A stretch of 64,000 nucleotides of DNA, taken from positions 310,001 to 374,000 of the forward strand of contig WXYP01000002.1 of the NCBI GenBank assembly GCA_009901575.1, written 5' to 3'. A program made the position numbers and the translations under genes. Positions 26,984-36,236 of the stretch are shown in pieces. The stretch's first letter is position 1; each line of letters starts with the position of its first letter. The notes beneath the pieces are model-generated. The model searched no databases. It was not told where the DNA came from and saw only the letters and a program-made list of their open reading frames with translations. This DNA is from Flavobacteriaceae bacterium R38. GTDB taxonomy: Bacteria > Bacteroidota > Bacteroidia > Flavobacteriales > Flavobacteriaceae.

Positions 26984-27298
26984 ATGATTTTTGTAAGTAC
27001 ACCAACAATTGAAGGAAAAGAGATAGCAGAAACTATAACTGTAGTGAGAGGAAGCACAGTAAGAGCACGAAATGTAGGGAGAGATATTTTTGCTGGACTT
27101 AAAAATATAGTGGGAGGAGAAATCTCTGAATATACTAAGCTATTAGCAGACGCAAGAGAGCAAGCTATAAGACGTATGTTAGATGATGCTGCCCGTTTAG
27201 GAGCAGATGCTGTAGTAAATGTAAGGTTTACTACTTCACAGGTAATGCAAGGAGCTGCAGAAATGTTGGCTTATGGAACTGCTGTAAAATTAAAATAA
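26984..27298 (+). CDS. YbjQ-like UPF0145 protein
   Basis: A 104-residue protein of the UPF0145/YbjQ family (PF01906), which forms small pentameric-type domains. Hallmarks are the start VSTPTIEGKEIAETITVVRGSTVRARN and the core LGADAVVNVRFTTSQVMQGAAEMLAYGTAVKL. Structures of relatives show ring-like assemblies; some are annotated as heavy-metal binding although no metal motif is obvious here. Its stop codon overlaps the start codon of the 44-residue membrane protein (TAATG). Confidence 0.92.
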   Translation: MIFVSTPTIEGKEIAETITVVRGSTVRARNVGRDIFAGLKNIVGGEISEYTKLLADAREQAIRRMLDDAARLGADAVVNVRFTTSQVMQGAAEMLAYGTAVKLK

Positions 27299-27432
27299 TG
27301 GATTTTTATTCTTTTTTACCGTTTCTATTGATGATACTCATATATGGAGGAATATTTGCCTTGTTGATCTACTTTCTTATTAAACGTATTGAAGACAGAG
27401 CCAAGGAAGATTTTGAGCAAAGAGACAATTGA
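27298..27432 (+). CDS. 44-residue single-pass membrane protein
   Basis: A short gene fitted exactly between its neighbours. The ATG at 27298 overlaps the stop of the YbjQ-like gene (TAATG) and its TGA overlaps the ATG of the VWA gene (TGATG). It encodes one hydrophobic segment (FLPFLLMILIYGGIFALLIYFL) and then a charged tail, RIEDRAKEDFEQRDN. The exact nesting and the membrane-plus-charged-tail layout strongly support a real gene. Its job is unknown; it could be a small subunit or partner of the membrane VWA protein downstream. Confidence 0.7.
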   Translation: MDFYSFLPFLLMILIYGGIFALLIYFLIKRIEDRAKEDFEQRDN

Positions 27433-29465
27433 TGACAAATGAGACTATTTTATATATTGTATGTGCGATATTAATTTCATTTTTTATTGCAACTTTTCAA
27501 TATAAAAAGAAAGGAAAAAATTATATTAAAGAACATTTATTATTTATAATGTTGCGTTTTATTACAATCGCAACGATTTTACTATTACTATTTAATCCGA
27601 AGCTTAAAAAAACAACAGTATTTGTAGAAAAACCCACCCTTGTTGTTGCTGTAGATAACTCATCTTCTACTACATTTTTGGAGCAAGCAGAAAAAAGTAA
27701 AGATTTTGTCCAAAGAATCAATACTAATAGCAACTTAAAAGATCGCTTTGATTTGGAGCTTATTACGTTTGGAGATCATGTAATGCCAATGGACACTTTA
27801 TCCTTCCGGGAAAATCAGACCAGAATAAGTGAGGCATTAACATCGATTAAAGAGGTGTATAGAAATAAAAAATCTCCTGTTTTATTAATTTCAGACGGAA
27901 ATCAAACCTACGGAGAAGATTACACATTTAGTTCTGTTAATTTTCCTCAAAATATATACCCTGTTGTTCTGGGTGATACTATTGAATACATAGATTTAAG
28001 TATTACTCAGTTGAATGTAAACAAATATGCATATTATAAAAATGAATTTCCTTTAGAGGTTATTTTAAACTATAAAGGAAACAATGATATTGAAACAGTT
28101 TTTGAAATTACGAAAGGGAATACCACAGTATATTCTGAACGTTTAAATTTTTCTGATAACAGCAGGTCAAAAATTATTTCAACAACCTTACCCGCAAGAG
28201 ATATAGGTGTTCAGGTTTATAAAGCTTCTTTAAGACCAAATCAGGAAGAACGAAATAAAGTAAATAATAACAAAGAATTTGCGATTGAAGTCATCGATCA
28301 AAAAACAAATATTTTATTAGTATCAGACATTGTTCATCCGGATATAGGAGTTTTTAAGAAAAGTATTGAAAGTAATGAGTTGCGCTCTGTTGAAATTGCT
28401 AAATCGGCAGTAAATAGTACTGAGTTGGATAATTATCAAATGGTTATTCTGTATCAGCCAAACTCTCGCTTTAAAAATATAATTGATGAAATTAATAAGA
28501 GAAATTTGAATTCTCTTATTGTGACAGGAACTAAGACAGATTGGAATTTTCTAAATCGGATTCAAAATCAGTTTAATAAAGAGAACGTTAGGCAAACAGA
28601 AGATGTTCAAGCTGCACTGAATACCGGATATACCAATTTTGCAATAGACGATATCGGGTTTTATGAGTACCCCCCTCTTGAAGATTTCTTAGGAGATATA
28701 AATATTTCAAGCTCGGTAGATGTCATTTTAAATCAGAGAATAAGAAATATAGAGACAGGTAACCCGCTATTATTTACCCTAGAAAATGAAGGAAAAAGAC
28801 AAGCAGTACTTTTAGGAGAAAACATTTGGAAATGGCGAGCACAGAATTACTTAGATACAAAAGAATTTAAAGATTTTGATGAATTTATAGGAAAAATTGT
28901 TTTTTACCTCGCAACTAATAAACAAAGGAATAGGTTGGATGTTAACTTTGAACCCTTCTATAATGGGAGTACAGAAATAAAGATAACTGCTCAGTATTTT
29001 AATAAAAACTATGAATTTGATACTAATGCCAGTGTCTCCATTCGATTAGAGAATAAAACAGTAAATTCTTTCCGTACGGTGCCTTTGTTACTTAAAAATA
29101 ATCATTATGAAGTAGATTTAAGCGGAATAGAACCGGGAGAATATGATTTTGTTGTAAGCGTAGCTAACGAACAATTATCCCGATCAGGAAGTTTTAAAAT
29201 TCTTGATTTTGATATTGAAAAACAATTTTTAAACGCAGATATAGATAAGCTTAATAAACTGGCTGAAAACTCAGGAGGACAACTTTTTTTTCCAGATCAG
29301 TTTTCTGATATTGAAAATTCATTATTGAGCAACGAAGCTTACAAACCAATACAAAAGAGTAAGGAAAATAGCGTGCCTTTAATAGATTGGAAATATTTAC
29401 TGGCTCTTATCGTAATTGCTTTATCTGTAGAATGGTTTCTAAGAAAATATAACGGATTAATATAA
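27432..29465 (+). CDS. Membrane-anchored protein with von Willebrand A-like domain
   Basis: A 677-residue protein. Two transmembrane helices lie at the N-terminus (residues about 5-22 and 38-58) and one at the C-terminus (YLLALIVIALSVEWFL). Between them is a VWA-type fold starting VVAVDNSSSTTF, with the MIDAS-like D-x-S-x-S, and continuing to SPVLLISDGNQTYGED. A middle part of about 300 residues has beta-sandwich repeats (for example EFPLEVILNYKGN). The layout resembles the BatA/BatB-like proteins and the DUF4159-type membrane VWA proteins of Bacteroidota. I use the ATG at 27432 rather than the TTG at 27429. Confidence 0.75.
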   Translation: MTNETILYIVCAILISFFIATFQYKKKGKNYIKEHLLFIMLRFITIATILLLLFNPKLKKTTVFVEKPTLVVAVDNSSSTTFLEQAEKSKDFVQRINTNSNLKDRFDLELITFGDHVMPMDTLSFRENQTRISEALTSIKEVYRNKKSPVLLISDGNQTYGEDYTFSSVNFPQNIYPVVLGDTIEYIDLSITQLNVNKYAYYKNEFPLEVILNYKGNNDIETVFEITKGNTTVYSERLNFSDNSRSKIISTTLPARDIGVQVYKASLRPNQEERNKVNNNKEFAIEVIDQKTNILLVSDIVHPDIGVFKKSIESNELRSVEIAKSAVNSTELDNYQMVILYQPNSRFKNIIDEINKRNLNSLIVTGTKTDWNFLNRIQNQFNKENVRQTEDVQAALNTGYTNFAIDDIGFYEYPPLEDFLGDINISSSVDVILNQRIRNIETGNPLLFTLENEGKRQAVLLGENIWKWRAQNYLDTKEFKDFDEFIGKIVFYLATNKQRNRLDVNFEPFYNGSTEIKITAQYFNKNYEFDTNASVSIRLENKTVNSFRTVPLLLKNNHYEVDLSGIEPGEYDFVVSVANEQLSRSGSFKILDFDIEKQFLNADIDKLNKLAENSGGQLFFPDQFSDIENSLLSNEAYKPIQKSKENSVPLIDWKYLLALIVIALSVEWFLRKYNGLI

Positions 29466-29481
29466 TTAAATAACTAAAAAA

Positions 29482-30297
29482 ATGGATAAATTACCTAGAA
29501 TTGGACTACCTATAGTAATTATAATAATTATAGGTTTGATAGTTGTTTTTAAATCAACTGTAACTATAGACGCAGGATACGCAGGAGTTTTATACCATAC
29601 ATTAGGTGATGGTGTAGATTCAGATGAACCGGCATTAGGGCAAGGCTTAAATTTTATTGCTCCCTGGAATAAAGTAATTGTTTATGAAATCAGACAGCAA
29701 CAGATTCCTGAAACGATGTCTGTACTTTCTTCAAATGGTTTGGATATAAAATTAGATGCCTCTGTTTTGTATCAGCCAGACGTTGCAAACTTAGGAAAAT
29801 TACACAATGAAAAGAGTAAAGACTATTTGAATAGGGTGTTACAACCTGCAATAAGAAGTGCAGCGCGTAGTGTTGTTGGACGTTATACACCAGAACAGTT
29901 GTATAGTAGTAAACGTGATGCTATTCAGAATGAGATCTTCGAAGAGACAAAAAAAATTGTAGAAGGTCAGTATATTCAATTAAATAGTATCCTGATAAGA
30001 GATGTTACTTTACCAAATACAATAAAAGAAGCGATTGAACGAAAACTGAAACAAGAACAGGAATCTTTGGAGTATGAATTTAGGTTGGTAACTGCTCAAA
30101 AAGAAGCAGAAAAGGTTCGTATTGAAGCACAAGGAAAAGCAGATGCGAATAGAATTTTAAGTGCTTCATTGACTGATAAAATTCTTCAAGATAAAGGAAT
30201 TGAAGCTACTCTTAAACTTTCTGAATCTCCTAATAGTAAAGTGGTTGTTATTGGAAGTGGAGATGAAGGTTTACCAATTATATTAGGAAATAACTAA
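29482..30297 (+). CDS. Prohibitin-like SPFH domain protein
   Basis: A 271-residue protein with one N-terminal transmembrane segment (IVIIIIIGLIVVFKSTVTI) and an SPFH/band-7 domain (residues about 30-180) containing GYAGVLYHTLGDGV, PWNKVIVYEIRQQQIPETM and AARSVVGRYTPEQLYSSKRDAIQNEI. The C-terminal half is a charged coiled coil (KLKQEQESLEYEF...KEAEKVRIEAQGKADANR). This is the prohibitin branch, which forms ring assemblies at the inner membrane and often controls membrane proteases. It lies 16 bases after the VWA gene and closes the row. Confidence 0.93.
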   Translation: MDKLPRIGLPIVIIIIIGLIVVFKSTVTIDAGYAGVLYHTLGDGVDSDEPALGQGLNFIAPWNKVIVYEIRQQQIPETMSVLSSNGLDIKLDASVLYQPDVANLGKLHNEKSKDYLNRVLQPAIRSAARSVVGRYTPEQLYSSKRDAIQNEIFEETKKIVEGQYIQLNSILIRDVTLPNTIKEAIERKLKQEQESLEYEFRLVTAQKEAEKVRIEAQGKADANRILSASLTDKILQDKGIEATLKLSESPNSKVVVIGSGDEGLPIILGNN

Positions 30298-30317
30298 TTA
30301 AGAATTTAAATTGTTTT

Positions 30318-30362
30318 ATAAACTCGTTGAAGTTAGGTTGATGCTTAGCTTTAACGGGTTTT
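30318..30362. terminator. Possible bidirectional terminator between the prohibitin-like and HHH genes
   Basis: AAACTCGTTGAAG and CTTTAACGGGTTTT form an imperfect stem with a T run on the right side, in the gap between convergent genes. Confidence 0.4.
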
Positions 30363-30372
30363 GTTTATAGCT

Positions 30373-30906
30373 CTATTCCGGGTAATTTACTTTCTGTAAA
30401 TCTGCTGCTTGTTTTTTCCAGTTATCTCTCTTGATACGTCCCGGGAAAAATTCAATTAATTTGGTAACCGAATCAATATCTTCGTTAGAAAATCGGCTTA
30501 TTTGTTTATAAGTGTAAATACCAATTTCGTTGAGCTTTTTTTCAATAAAAGGACCAATTCCGCTTATTTTTTTTAAATCGTCTTTTTGTGATTCGTCTGC
30601 TACCCCGATACTGCCAAAGTTTAGATAAGGTTTTGTTTCTTTTTTTACAGATTTTATTCCTTTAAAAAGAGGAGGATCTACAACTTCTCCCATTCGCTCA
30701 CGGGTTTTTATTGCTTTGATTCCCTCTCCTGTATCAATAGGAGCATTAAACATATTAACTCTTTCTTCTAAATCAAGAACCTGTTTTTTGTATTTTTTTT
30801 TGTAATAAGTTCTTGCAAAAAAATATCCGATAAGAAAACTAATTAAACAAATTAAAAAGGCAATAAAGTACTCAGTAGAAGAGATTGGTCTTAATTCTGA
30901 AATCAT
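30373..30906 (-). CDS. Membrane-anchored protein with C-terminal helix-hairpin-helix-like domain
   Basis: A 177-residue protein with one N-terminal transmembrane segment (EYFIAFLICLISFLIGYFFA), a charged linker, and a C-terminal domain (residues about 112-172) with two helix-hairpin-helix-like motifs: DDLKKISGIGPFIEKKLNEIGIYTYKQIS and then VTKLIEFFPGRIKRDNWKKQA. This type of domain appears in poorly understood Bacteroidota proteins and in some quinone oxidoreductase-linked chains; DNA or protein binding is possible. Function not known. It is convergent with the prohibitin-like gene. Confidence 0.7.
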   Translation of the reverse strand: MISELRPISSTEYFIAFLICLISFLIGYFFARTYYKKKYKKQVLDLEERVNMFNAPIDTGEGIKAIKTRERMGEVVDPPLFKGIKSVKKETKPYLNFGSIGVADESQKDDLKKISGIGPFIEKKLNEIGIYTYKQISRFSNEDIDSVTKLIEFFPGRIKRDNWKKQAADLQKVNYPE

Positions 30907-31132
30907 AATTTAACGTATAATTTTTTAATTAGAGTTAACGATTAAAAGCCTTATAATAAGTTGTTTATAATATATGTTAAATAAGAGATGATTTATATGT
31001 TATAATTAATTAGTATGAATAAAAGTATAAAATCTATTTGTATATGCAAATTATAGAAGGCTAAATAATGCGATATTAATTTGTTACTAAATTGGCATTT
31101 TAGCCTATAAATGTTAAAAAACATGAATTTTA

Positions 31133-31164
31133 TTGGATGGATTATTTAAATTACTTTAAATTTG
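31133..31164 (+). promoter_or_regulatory. Promoter of the histidine operon
   Basis: TTG at 31133-31135, a 21-base spacer and TAAATTTG at 31157-31164 fit the Bacteroidota promoter consensus. It lies 18 bases before the leader-peptide ATG at 31182. The 200 bases further upstream (30907-31130) are AT-rich with nothing recognised. Confidence 0.65.
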
Positions 31165-31181
31165 CACTTTGAAAAATTAGA

Positions 31182-31238
31182 ATGAAATACAATGTATCAC
31201 ATCATCACCATTTTTACAATTTCGCTCAGGCGAGGTGA
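31182..31238 (+). CDS. Histidine operon leader peptide
   Basis: An 18-codon open frame encoding MKYNVSHHHHFYNFAQAR, with four consecutive His codons (CAT CAT CAC CAT), directly upstream of hisG and between a promoter and a terminator. This is the standard layout of attenuation control: lack of charged tRNA-His stalls the ribosome in the His run and changes folding of the mRNA. The product itself has no role. Confidence 0.85.
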   Translation: MKYNVSHHHHFYNFAQAR

Positions 31239-31253
31239 GGATAGTATGTGATA
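31195..31253 (+). promoter_or_regulatory. Pausing/antiterminator hairpin of the his attenuator
   Basis: TATCACAT (31195-31202, containing the first His codon) pairs perfectly with ATGTGATA (31246-31253). Ribosome stalling at the His codons would cover the left arm and free the right one. The competing pairing that would open the terminator is not obvious to the eye. Confidence 0.55.
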
Positions 31254-31269
31254 TAGAAACATATATTAT

Positions 31270-31303
31270 AAACCCGTTTGAGTAGCTTCAAGCGGGTTTT
31301 TTA
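31270..31303 (+). terminator. Attenuator terminator of the his operon
   Basis: AACCCGTTTGA pairs with TCAAGCGGGTT (one G-T pair), then a T run. It stands 32 bases after the leader stop and about 35 bases before hisG, as expected for an attenuator. Confidence 0.85.
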
Positions 31304-31339
31304 TTTGCTTTTGGAGCTATTCTAACAAAAAGAAAAAAA

Positions 31340-32197
31340 ATGAATAAAATTAAAATTGCTGTTCAAAAGTCAGGAAGGTTAAATGAAGATTCTTTAAGAC
31401 TTTTAAAAGATTGTGGAATCTCTATAGATAATGGAAAAGATCAATTAAAAGCTTGTGCAAGAAATTTCCCGTTAGAAGTTTTGTACTTGAGAAATGGAGA
31501 CATCCCTCAATACTTAAAAGATGGTGTAGTAGATATTGCTATCATAGGGGAGAATCTTTTAATAGAGAAAGGAAATGATATTAAATCTATAGAGAAATTA
31601 GGGTTTTCTAAATGTAGAGTTTCATTAGCAGTTCCTAAATCTTTTGAATTTAATGCTATAAAAGATCTAGAGGGTAAAAAGATAGCTACTTCATATCCGA
31701 ATACTGTAAAAGAATACCTAAATAAAGAAGGAATAAATGCCGACTTGCATATCATAAACGGTTCGGTAGAGATTGCTCCTAATATTGGATTAGCAGATGC
31801 CATAGTAGATATTGTTTCCAGTGGAAGTACCTTGTTTAAAAATAATTTAAAAGAGGTAAGTACCTTACTGAAAAGTGAAGCGGTACTAGCGGTATCACCT
31901 AAGATATCCGAAGAAAATCAGGAAATCCTGAATAAAATACAATTCAGAATCCAATCGGTTTTAAGAGCGAGAAAATCGAAATATATTTTGCTAAATGCTC
32001 CAAATGATAAAATAGAGGCGATAAGTAAGATTTTACCGGTATTAAAAAGCCCGACTGTACTTCCGTTGGCCGAAGAAGGCTGGAGTTCTATACACTCTGT
32101 AATTGATGAAATTGCTTTTTGGGATGTTATAGATGAATTAAAAGCCAATGGAGCCGAGGGTATTTTAGTATGTCCAATCGAAAAAATGGTATTGTAA
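31340..32197 (+). CDS. hisG: ATP phosphoribosyltransferase
   Basis: HisG condenses ATP with PRPP in the first step of histidine synthesis. The 285 residues match the long form: catalytic domains I and II (KIAVQKSGRLNEDSLRLL; later IVDIVSSGSTLFKNNLKEV, the PRPP-binding loop) and a C-terminal ACT-like regulatory domain (from about residue 210: ILPVLKSPTVLPLAEEGWSSIHSVI) that normally binds histidine for feedback inhibition. No HisZ is needed in this form. It is the first gene after the attenuator and its stop overlaps the next start. Confidence 0.97.
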   Translation: MNKIKIAVQKSGRLNEDSLRLLKDCGISIDNGKDQLKACARNFPLEVLYLRNGDIPQYLKDGVVDIAIIGENLLIEKGNDIKSIEKLGFSKCRVSLAVPKSFEFNAIKDLEGKKIATSYPNTVKEYLNKEGINADLHIINGSVEIAPNIGLADAIVDIVSSGSTLFKNNLKEVSTLLKSEAVLAVSPKISEENQEILNKIQFRIQSVLRARKSKYILLNAPNDKIEAISKILPVLKSPTVLPLAEEGWSSIHSVIDEIAFWDVIDELKANGAEGILVCPIEKMVL

Positions 32198-32616
32198 TGT
32201 ATTCGATTGCGTTTGTCAAAAATGAGAATATAAAATCCGTTATTCCTTTCCTGGAACAATTGAACCCTAATATTTCTGCACAAACATTAAGTGAGCGTTT
32301 AGAAGAAATGCTTGAAAACGGATATAAATGTGTTGGTGTTTATGATGGAGAGAAACTAATTGGTGTTTCCGGAATATGGATTTTAGTTAAATACTATATT
32401 GGGAAACATATTGAATTGGATAATGTTTGTTTATTACCGGAATACAGAAATAAAGGAATTGGAAAGTTATTGACAGACTGGACCATAGAATATGCACAAT
32501 CTATTGGATGCAATGCAGCAGAATTGAATTGTTATTTGAATAGCAAAGCAAGTCAGAGATTCTGGAAAAACCAGGATTTTGAGATCGTAGGGTACCACTT
32601 TCAAAAGAAATTTTAA
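32197..32616 (+). CDS. GNAT family N-acetyltransferase inside the his operon
   Basis: A 139-residue GNAT enzyme starting at the ATG that overlaps the hisG stop (TAATG). The acetyl-CoA motif is YRNKGIGKLLTDWTIEYA, the preceding strand DNVCLLPE is typical, and the C-terminal SKASQRFWKNQDFEIVGYHFQKKF is the usual final GNAT element. It is placed between hisG and hisD with translational coupling and ends two bases before hisD. It is not a known histidine enzyme. The substrate is unknown; the position suggests co-regulation with histidine supply. Confidence 0.87.
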   Translation: MYSIAFVKNENIKSVIPFLEQLNPNISAQTLSERLEEMLENGYKCVGVYDGEKLIGVSGIWILVKYYIGKHIELDNVCLLPEYRNKGIGKLLTDWTIEYAQSIGCNAAELNCYLNSKASQRFWKNQDFEIVGYHFQKKF

Positions 32617-32618
32617 TA

Positions 32619-33908
32619 ATGAATAAGATATTTAATCCTGATATTAAAGAATGGTCGGCTATCTTAAAACGACCCACTCAAACAGTAGAAGATATTGAGT
32701 CTACCGTTTTGAAAATATTTAATGAAGTTCAGTTAACAGGAGATAAAGCAATTAATGAATATACAAATACTTTTGACGGAGTATCTTTAGATGACATAAA
32801 TGTAAGCCAGATAGAAATAGAAAAAGCCTCATCATTATTAGATGATGACTTAAAAAAAGCTATTCAACTGGCAAAATCCAATATAGAGAGATTCCATGCA
32901 GCTCAAAAGACACAAAAAGTAGCAATAGAAACTGTAAATGGAGTAGAATGCTGGCAGGAAAAACGCCCTATTCAAAAAGTTGGATTGTATATCCCCGGAG
33001 GAACAGCACCTTTGTTTTCTACTATCTTAATGCTGGCTGTCCCTGCTTTTTTAGCAGGATGTAAAGAAGTAGTGTTATGTACTCCTCCTGATAAAGAAGG
33101 AAATATAAATCCGGCAATATTATATACTGCAACATTATGCGGAGTTACTAAAATCCTTAAAGTAGGCGGAATTCAAGCTATTGCTGGAATGACTTTTGGT
33201 ACAGAGAGTATTCCGAAGGCGTATAAGATATTCGGACCCGGAAATCAGTATGTTACTGTAGCCAAACAATTGGCTACTAAATTTGGAGTGGCTATTGATA
33301 TGCCTGCCGGGCCTAGTGAGTTATTGGTAGTTGCAGATGACACAGCCAATGCGTCGTTTGTGGCTTCAGATTTGCTTTCACAGGCAGAACACGGTAAAGA
33401 TAGTCAGGTCATCCTGGTAAGTACTTCAAAAGATATTATTAATGAAGTAGAAACAGAAATTGAAAAGCAATTAAAAGAGCTTCCTCGTGAAGAGATAGCT
33501 ACTGCTGCTATTGAGAACTCTAAACTGATCTATGTAGAGAATAACGAAATTGCACTTGAATTAATTAACGAGTACGGACCGGAACATTTTATTGTTTGTA
33601 CCAACGATAATGACTTCTATATAGATAATATACAAAACGCAGGTTCTGTTTTTGTTGGAAATTATACGCCGGAGAGTGCTGGAGATTATGCTTCGGGAAC
33701 CAATCATACATTGCCTACCAATGGATATGCTAAGCAATATAGCGGAGTTAACCTAGATAGTTTTATGAAATCGATGACTTTTCAGCGTATTTCCAAGGAA
33801 GGAATCCAGAACATAGGTGAAGCTATAGAACTAATGGCAGAAGCAGAAGGCTTACAGGCACATAAAAATGCAGTGAGTTTAAGGTTAAATGCTTTAAAAG
33901 AAGAATAA
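32619..33908 (+). CDS. hisD: Histidinol dehydrogenase
   Basis: A 429-residue zinc enzyme that oxidises histidinol to histidine in two NAD-dependent steps. Motifs include VGLYIPGGTAPLFSTILMLAVPA, the GGIQAIAGMTFGTESIPK block, IDMPAGPSELLVVADDTA, DLLSQAEHGKDSQV and the catalytic GPEHFIVCT, then GDYASGTNHTLPTNGYA. Full length for the family. Its TAA overlaps the hisC ATG. Confidence 0.98.
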   Translation: MNKIFNPDIKEWSAILKRPTQTVEDIESTVLKIFNEVQLTGDKAINEYTNTFDGVSLDDINVSQIEIEKASSLLDDDLKKAIQLAKSNIERFHAAQKTQKVAIETVNGVECWQEKRPIQKVGLYIPGGTAPLFSTILMLAVPAFLAGCKEVVLCTPPDKEGNINPAILYTATLCGVTKILKVGGIQAIAGMTFGTESIPKAYKIFGPGNQYVTVAKQLATKFGVAIDMPAGPSELLVVADDTANASFVASDLLSQAEHGKDSQVILVSTSKDIINEVETEIEKQLKELPREEIATAAIENSKLIYVENNEIALELINEYGPEHFIVCTNDNDFYIDNIQNAGSVFVGNYTPESAGDYASGTNHTLPTNGYAKQYSGVNLDSFMKSMTFQRISKEGIQNIGEAIELMAEAEGLQAHKNAVSLRLNALKEE

Positions 33909-34957
33909 TGGCAAAATCTTTTGATATAGAATCTTTTGTTAGACCGAATATTTTGAAGTTAAAACCGTATTCATCGGCAAGAGATGAATATAAGGATATC
34001 GATCAGGATATGACGTTCCTAGATGCTAATGAGAATCCGTTTGAAAATGGAGTAAATCGTTATCCGGATCCGCAACAGAGAGATTTAAAACAACAACTGG
34101 CAAAAATTAAAAGGGTAACAGCTTCGCAAATTTTGTTAGGAAATGGAAGTGATGAAGTGTTAGATCTTATTTTTAGGGCTTTTTGTGAACCTTCAAGTGA
34201 TAACGTGATTACTTTACCACCAACCTATGGAATGTATGGGGTATTGGCCGATACTAATAACATTTCTAACAAAGAAGTGTATTTAACACCAGATTTTGAA
34301 CCTGATGTAGAAAGAATTCTTAAATCGGTAGATGCTCACACCAAAATAATATTCCTTTGTTCTCCTAACAATCCTACAGGAAATTCATTTTCGTCAGCAT
34401 CAATTCAGCAAATTCTTGAATCGTTTAATGGATTGGTAGTTGTAGACGAAGCTTATATCGATTTTTCAGAAAAAGAAAGCTGGTTGTCAAAGTTAAAAGA
34501 GTTTCCAAACCTGATTGTAACTCAAACTTTATCTAAAGCTTATGGAGTAGCGGGAATTCGTGTAGGAGTGTGTTATGCATCAGAAGAGATCATAAGTATC
34601 CTCAATAAAATAAAGCCACCTTATAATGTGAATAAACTGTCGCAAGAGAAAGCATTAGAACGTGTTTTGGACCAGGAAAGGGTTAAAGAAGAGGTGAAAG
34701 CTATTTTGGATGAAAAAGAAAAAATGATTTCTAAATTAGAAAATATTTTTTTCATTAAAACAATATACCCTTCAGATGGAAATTTCGTATTAGTTAGAGT
34801 AGATGATGCCGATAAGCGTTATCAACAATTAATATCAAGCGGAGTGGTTATACGAAATAGGAGTTCACAGCCTTTATGTGAAAACACATTGCGCCTGACT
34901 ATTGGTACAGCGCAAGAGAATGAAATATTGATAAAAGCACTTAAAAATATAGAATAA
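33908..34957 (+). CDS. hisC: Histidinol-phosphate aminotransferase
   Basis: A 349-residue PLP enzyme of fold type I converting imidazole acetol-phosphate to histidinol-phosphate. Seen are [39 protein letters not shown] and the PLP lysine region [17 protein letters not shown], then a late [20 protein letters not shown] with the phosphate-binding Arg residues. It is coupled to hisD by a TAATG overlap. Confidence 0.97.
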   Translation: MAKSFDIESFVRPNILKLKPYSSARDEYKDIDQDMTFLDANENPFENGVNRYPDPQQRDLKQQLAKIKRVTASQILLGNGSDEVLDLIFRAFCEPSSDNVITLPPTYGMYGVLADTNNISNKEVYLTPDFEPDVERILKSVDAHTKIIFLCSPNNPTGNSFSSASIQQILESFNGLVVVDEAYIDFSEKESWLSKLKEFPNLIVTQTLSKAYGVAGIRVGVCYASEEIISILNKIKPPYNVNKLSQEKALERVLDQERVKEEVKAILDEKEKMISKLENIFFIKTIYPSDGNFVLVRVDDADKRYQQLISSGVVIRNRSSQPLCENTLRLTIGTAQENEILIKALKNIE

Positions 34958-34965
34958 ATAACACC

Positions 34966-36096
34966 ATGAAGAGAGTTTTATTTATAGATAGAGACGGAAC
35001 CATGATCAAAGAGCCATCAGATGAACAAATTGATGCTTTTGATAAATTGGTTTTTTATCCAAAAGCAATTTCTTATTTAAGTAAAATTGCTACTGAGTTA
35101 GATTATGAATTGGTGATGATCACAAATCAGGATGGACTTGGAACAGATGTTTTTCCTGAAGAAACTTTTTGGCCTGTACATAATCTGATTATGGAAACTT
35201 TCAAAAATGAAGGTGTTGTCTTTGCAGAAGAGTTTATAGATAGAACCTTCGAAGAAGAAAAAGCTTCTACGCGTAAACCAAGAACAGGGTTATTAACAAA
35301 GTTTTTTTCAGAGGATTACGATTTGAAAAATTCTTTTGTAATTGGAGATCGGTTAACAGATGTAGAATTAGCCAAAAACCTGGGAGCTAAAGGCATTTAC
35401 ATTAATGATAAAGACTTGAATAGTAATGATGATGTCATCAAGAAAAAAGAGCTAAATAATTTTATAGCTTTAGAGTCTAACGATTGGAAGCGTATTTACG
35501 AGTTTTTAAAACTTGAAGACAGGACAGCAAGTATTCAACGAAAAACCAATGAAACAGCTATTGAGATCGATTTAAATCTTGATGGTACCGGTAAAAGTGA
35601 TATTAAAACCGGGATAGCATTTTTTGACCATATGCTGGATCAACTGGCACGTCATGGTCAAATGGATTTAAAAATTAAAGTAGATGGAGATTTAGAAGTA
35701 GATGAACACCATACTATTGAAGATACTGCTATTGCCTTGGGAGAGACTTTCCATAAGGCTTTGGGAAATAAATTAGGAGTTGAACGATATGGTTTTTGTT
35801 TACCTATGGACGATTGCCTCGCACAGGTAGCCATAGATTTTGGAGGAAGAAACTGGTTGGTATGGGAAGCCGATTTCAAAAGAGAAATGATTGGGCAAAT
35901 GCCAACGGAAATGTTTTATCACTTTTTTAAATCGTTTACAGATGGTGCAAAAGCTAACCTGAATGTAAAAGCAGAAGGAACTAATGAACATCATAAGATA
36001 GAAGCAATTTTTAAAGCATTTGCAAAAGCAATTAAAGTAGCAGTGAAGAGAGATACAGAGAAAATGATTTTACCTTCGACTAAGGGAATGCTATAA
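34966..36096 (+). CDS. hisB: Bifunctional histidinol-phosphatase / imidazoleglycerol-phosphate dehydratase
   Basis: A 376-residue fusion. Residues 1-165 are a HAD phosphatase with the nucleophile motif FIDRDGTMI, the later [10 protein letters not shown] and [17 protein letters not shown]. Residues about 185-376 are the IGP dehydratase with [32 protein letters not shown] and [19 protein letters not shown], the His/Glu metal clusters. The fused form is as in enterobacteria and many Bacteroidota. An inverted repeat follows the gene. Confidence 0.97.
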   Translation: MKRVLFIDRDGTMIKEPSDEQIDAFDKLVFYPKAISYLSKIATELDYELVMITNQDGLGTDVFPEETFWPVHNLIMETFKNEGVVFAEEFIDRTFEEEKASTRKPRTGLLTKFFSEDYDLKNSFVIGDRLTDVELAKNLGAKGIYINDKDLNSNDDVIKKKELNNFIALESNDWKRIYEFLKLEDRTASIQRKTNETAIEIDLNLDGTGKSDIKTGIAFFDHMLDQLARHGQMDLKIKVDGDLEVDEHHTIEDTAIALGETFHKALGNKLGVERYGFCLPMDDCLAQVAIDFGGRNWLVWEADFKREMIGQMPTEMFYHFFKSFTDGAKANLNVKAEGTNEHHKIEAIFKAFAKAIKVAVKRDTEKMILPSTKGML

Positions 36097-36141
36097 GAAG
36101 TAAGAAGTAGGGTGTTTTAGAAATTGATCGAGTATATGATA

Positions 36142-36221
36142 TGTCATTCCTGCGAAGGCAGGAATCCAATGAGATTACAAAAGATAAGAAAAAATAGATT
36201 CCTGCCTTCGCAGGAATGACA
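36142..36221. repeat. Inverted-repeat element inside the his operon (hisB-hisH gap)
   Basis: Perfect 25-bp arms (36142-36166 and 36197-36221), with the same core as the element at 9924, enclose 30 bases. The right arm ends just before the hisH start; the in-frame ATG at 36216 lies in this arm, so the longer reading frame of hisH is an artefact of the repeat. It could stabilise or attenuate the mRNA within the operon. Confidence 0.88.
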
Positions 36222-36236
36222 ATTGAGAAGGTTGTT

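Noticed and set aside
36216-36236. Longer hisH starting at the ATG at 36216
   Set aside because: This ATG lies inside the right arm of the inverted repeat and adds residues (MTIEKVV) not typical of HisH; the ATG at 36237 gives the normal start.
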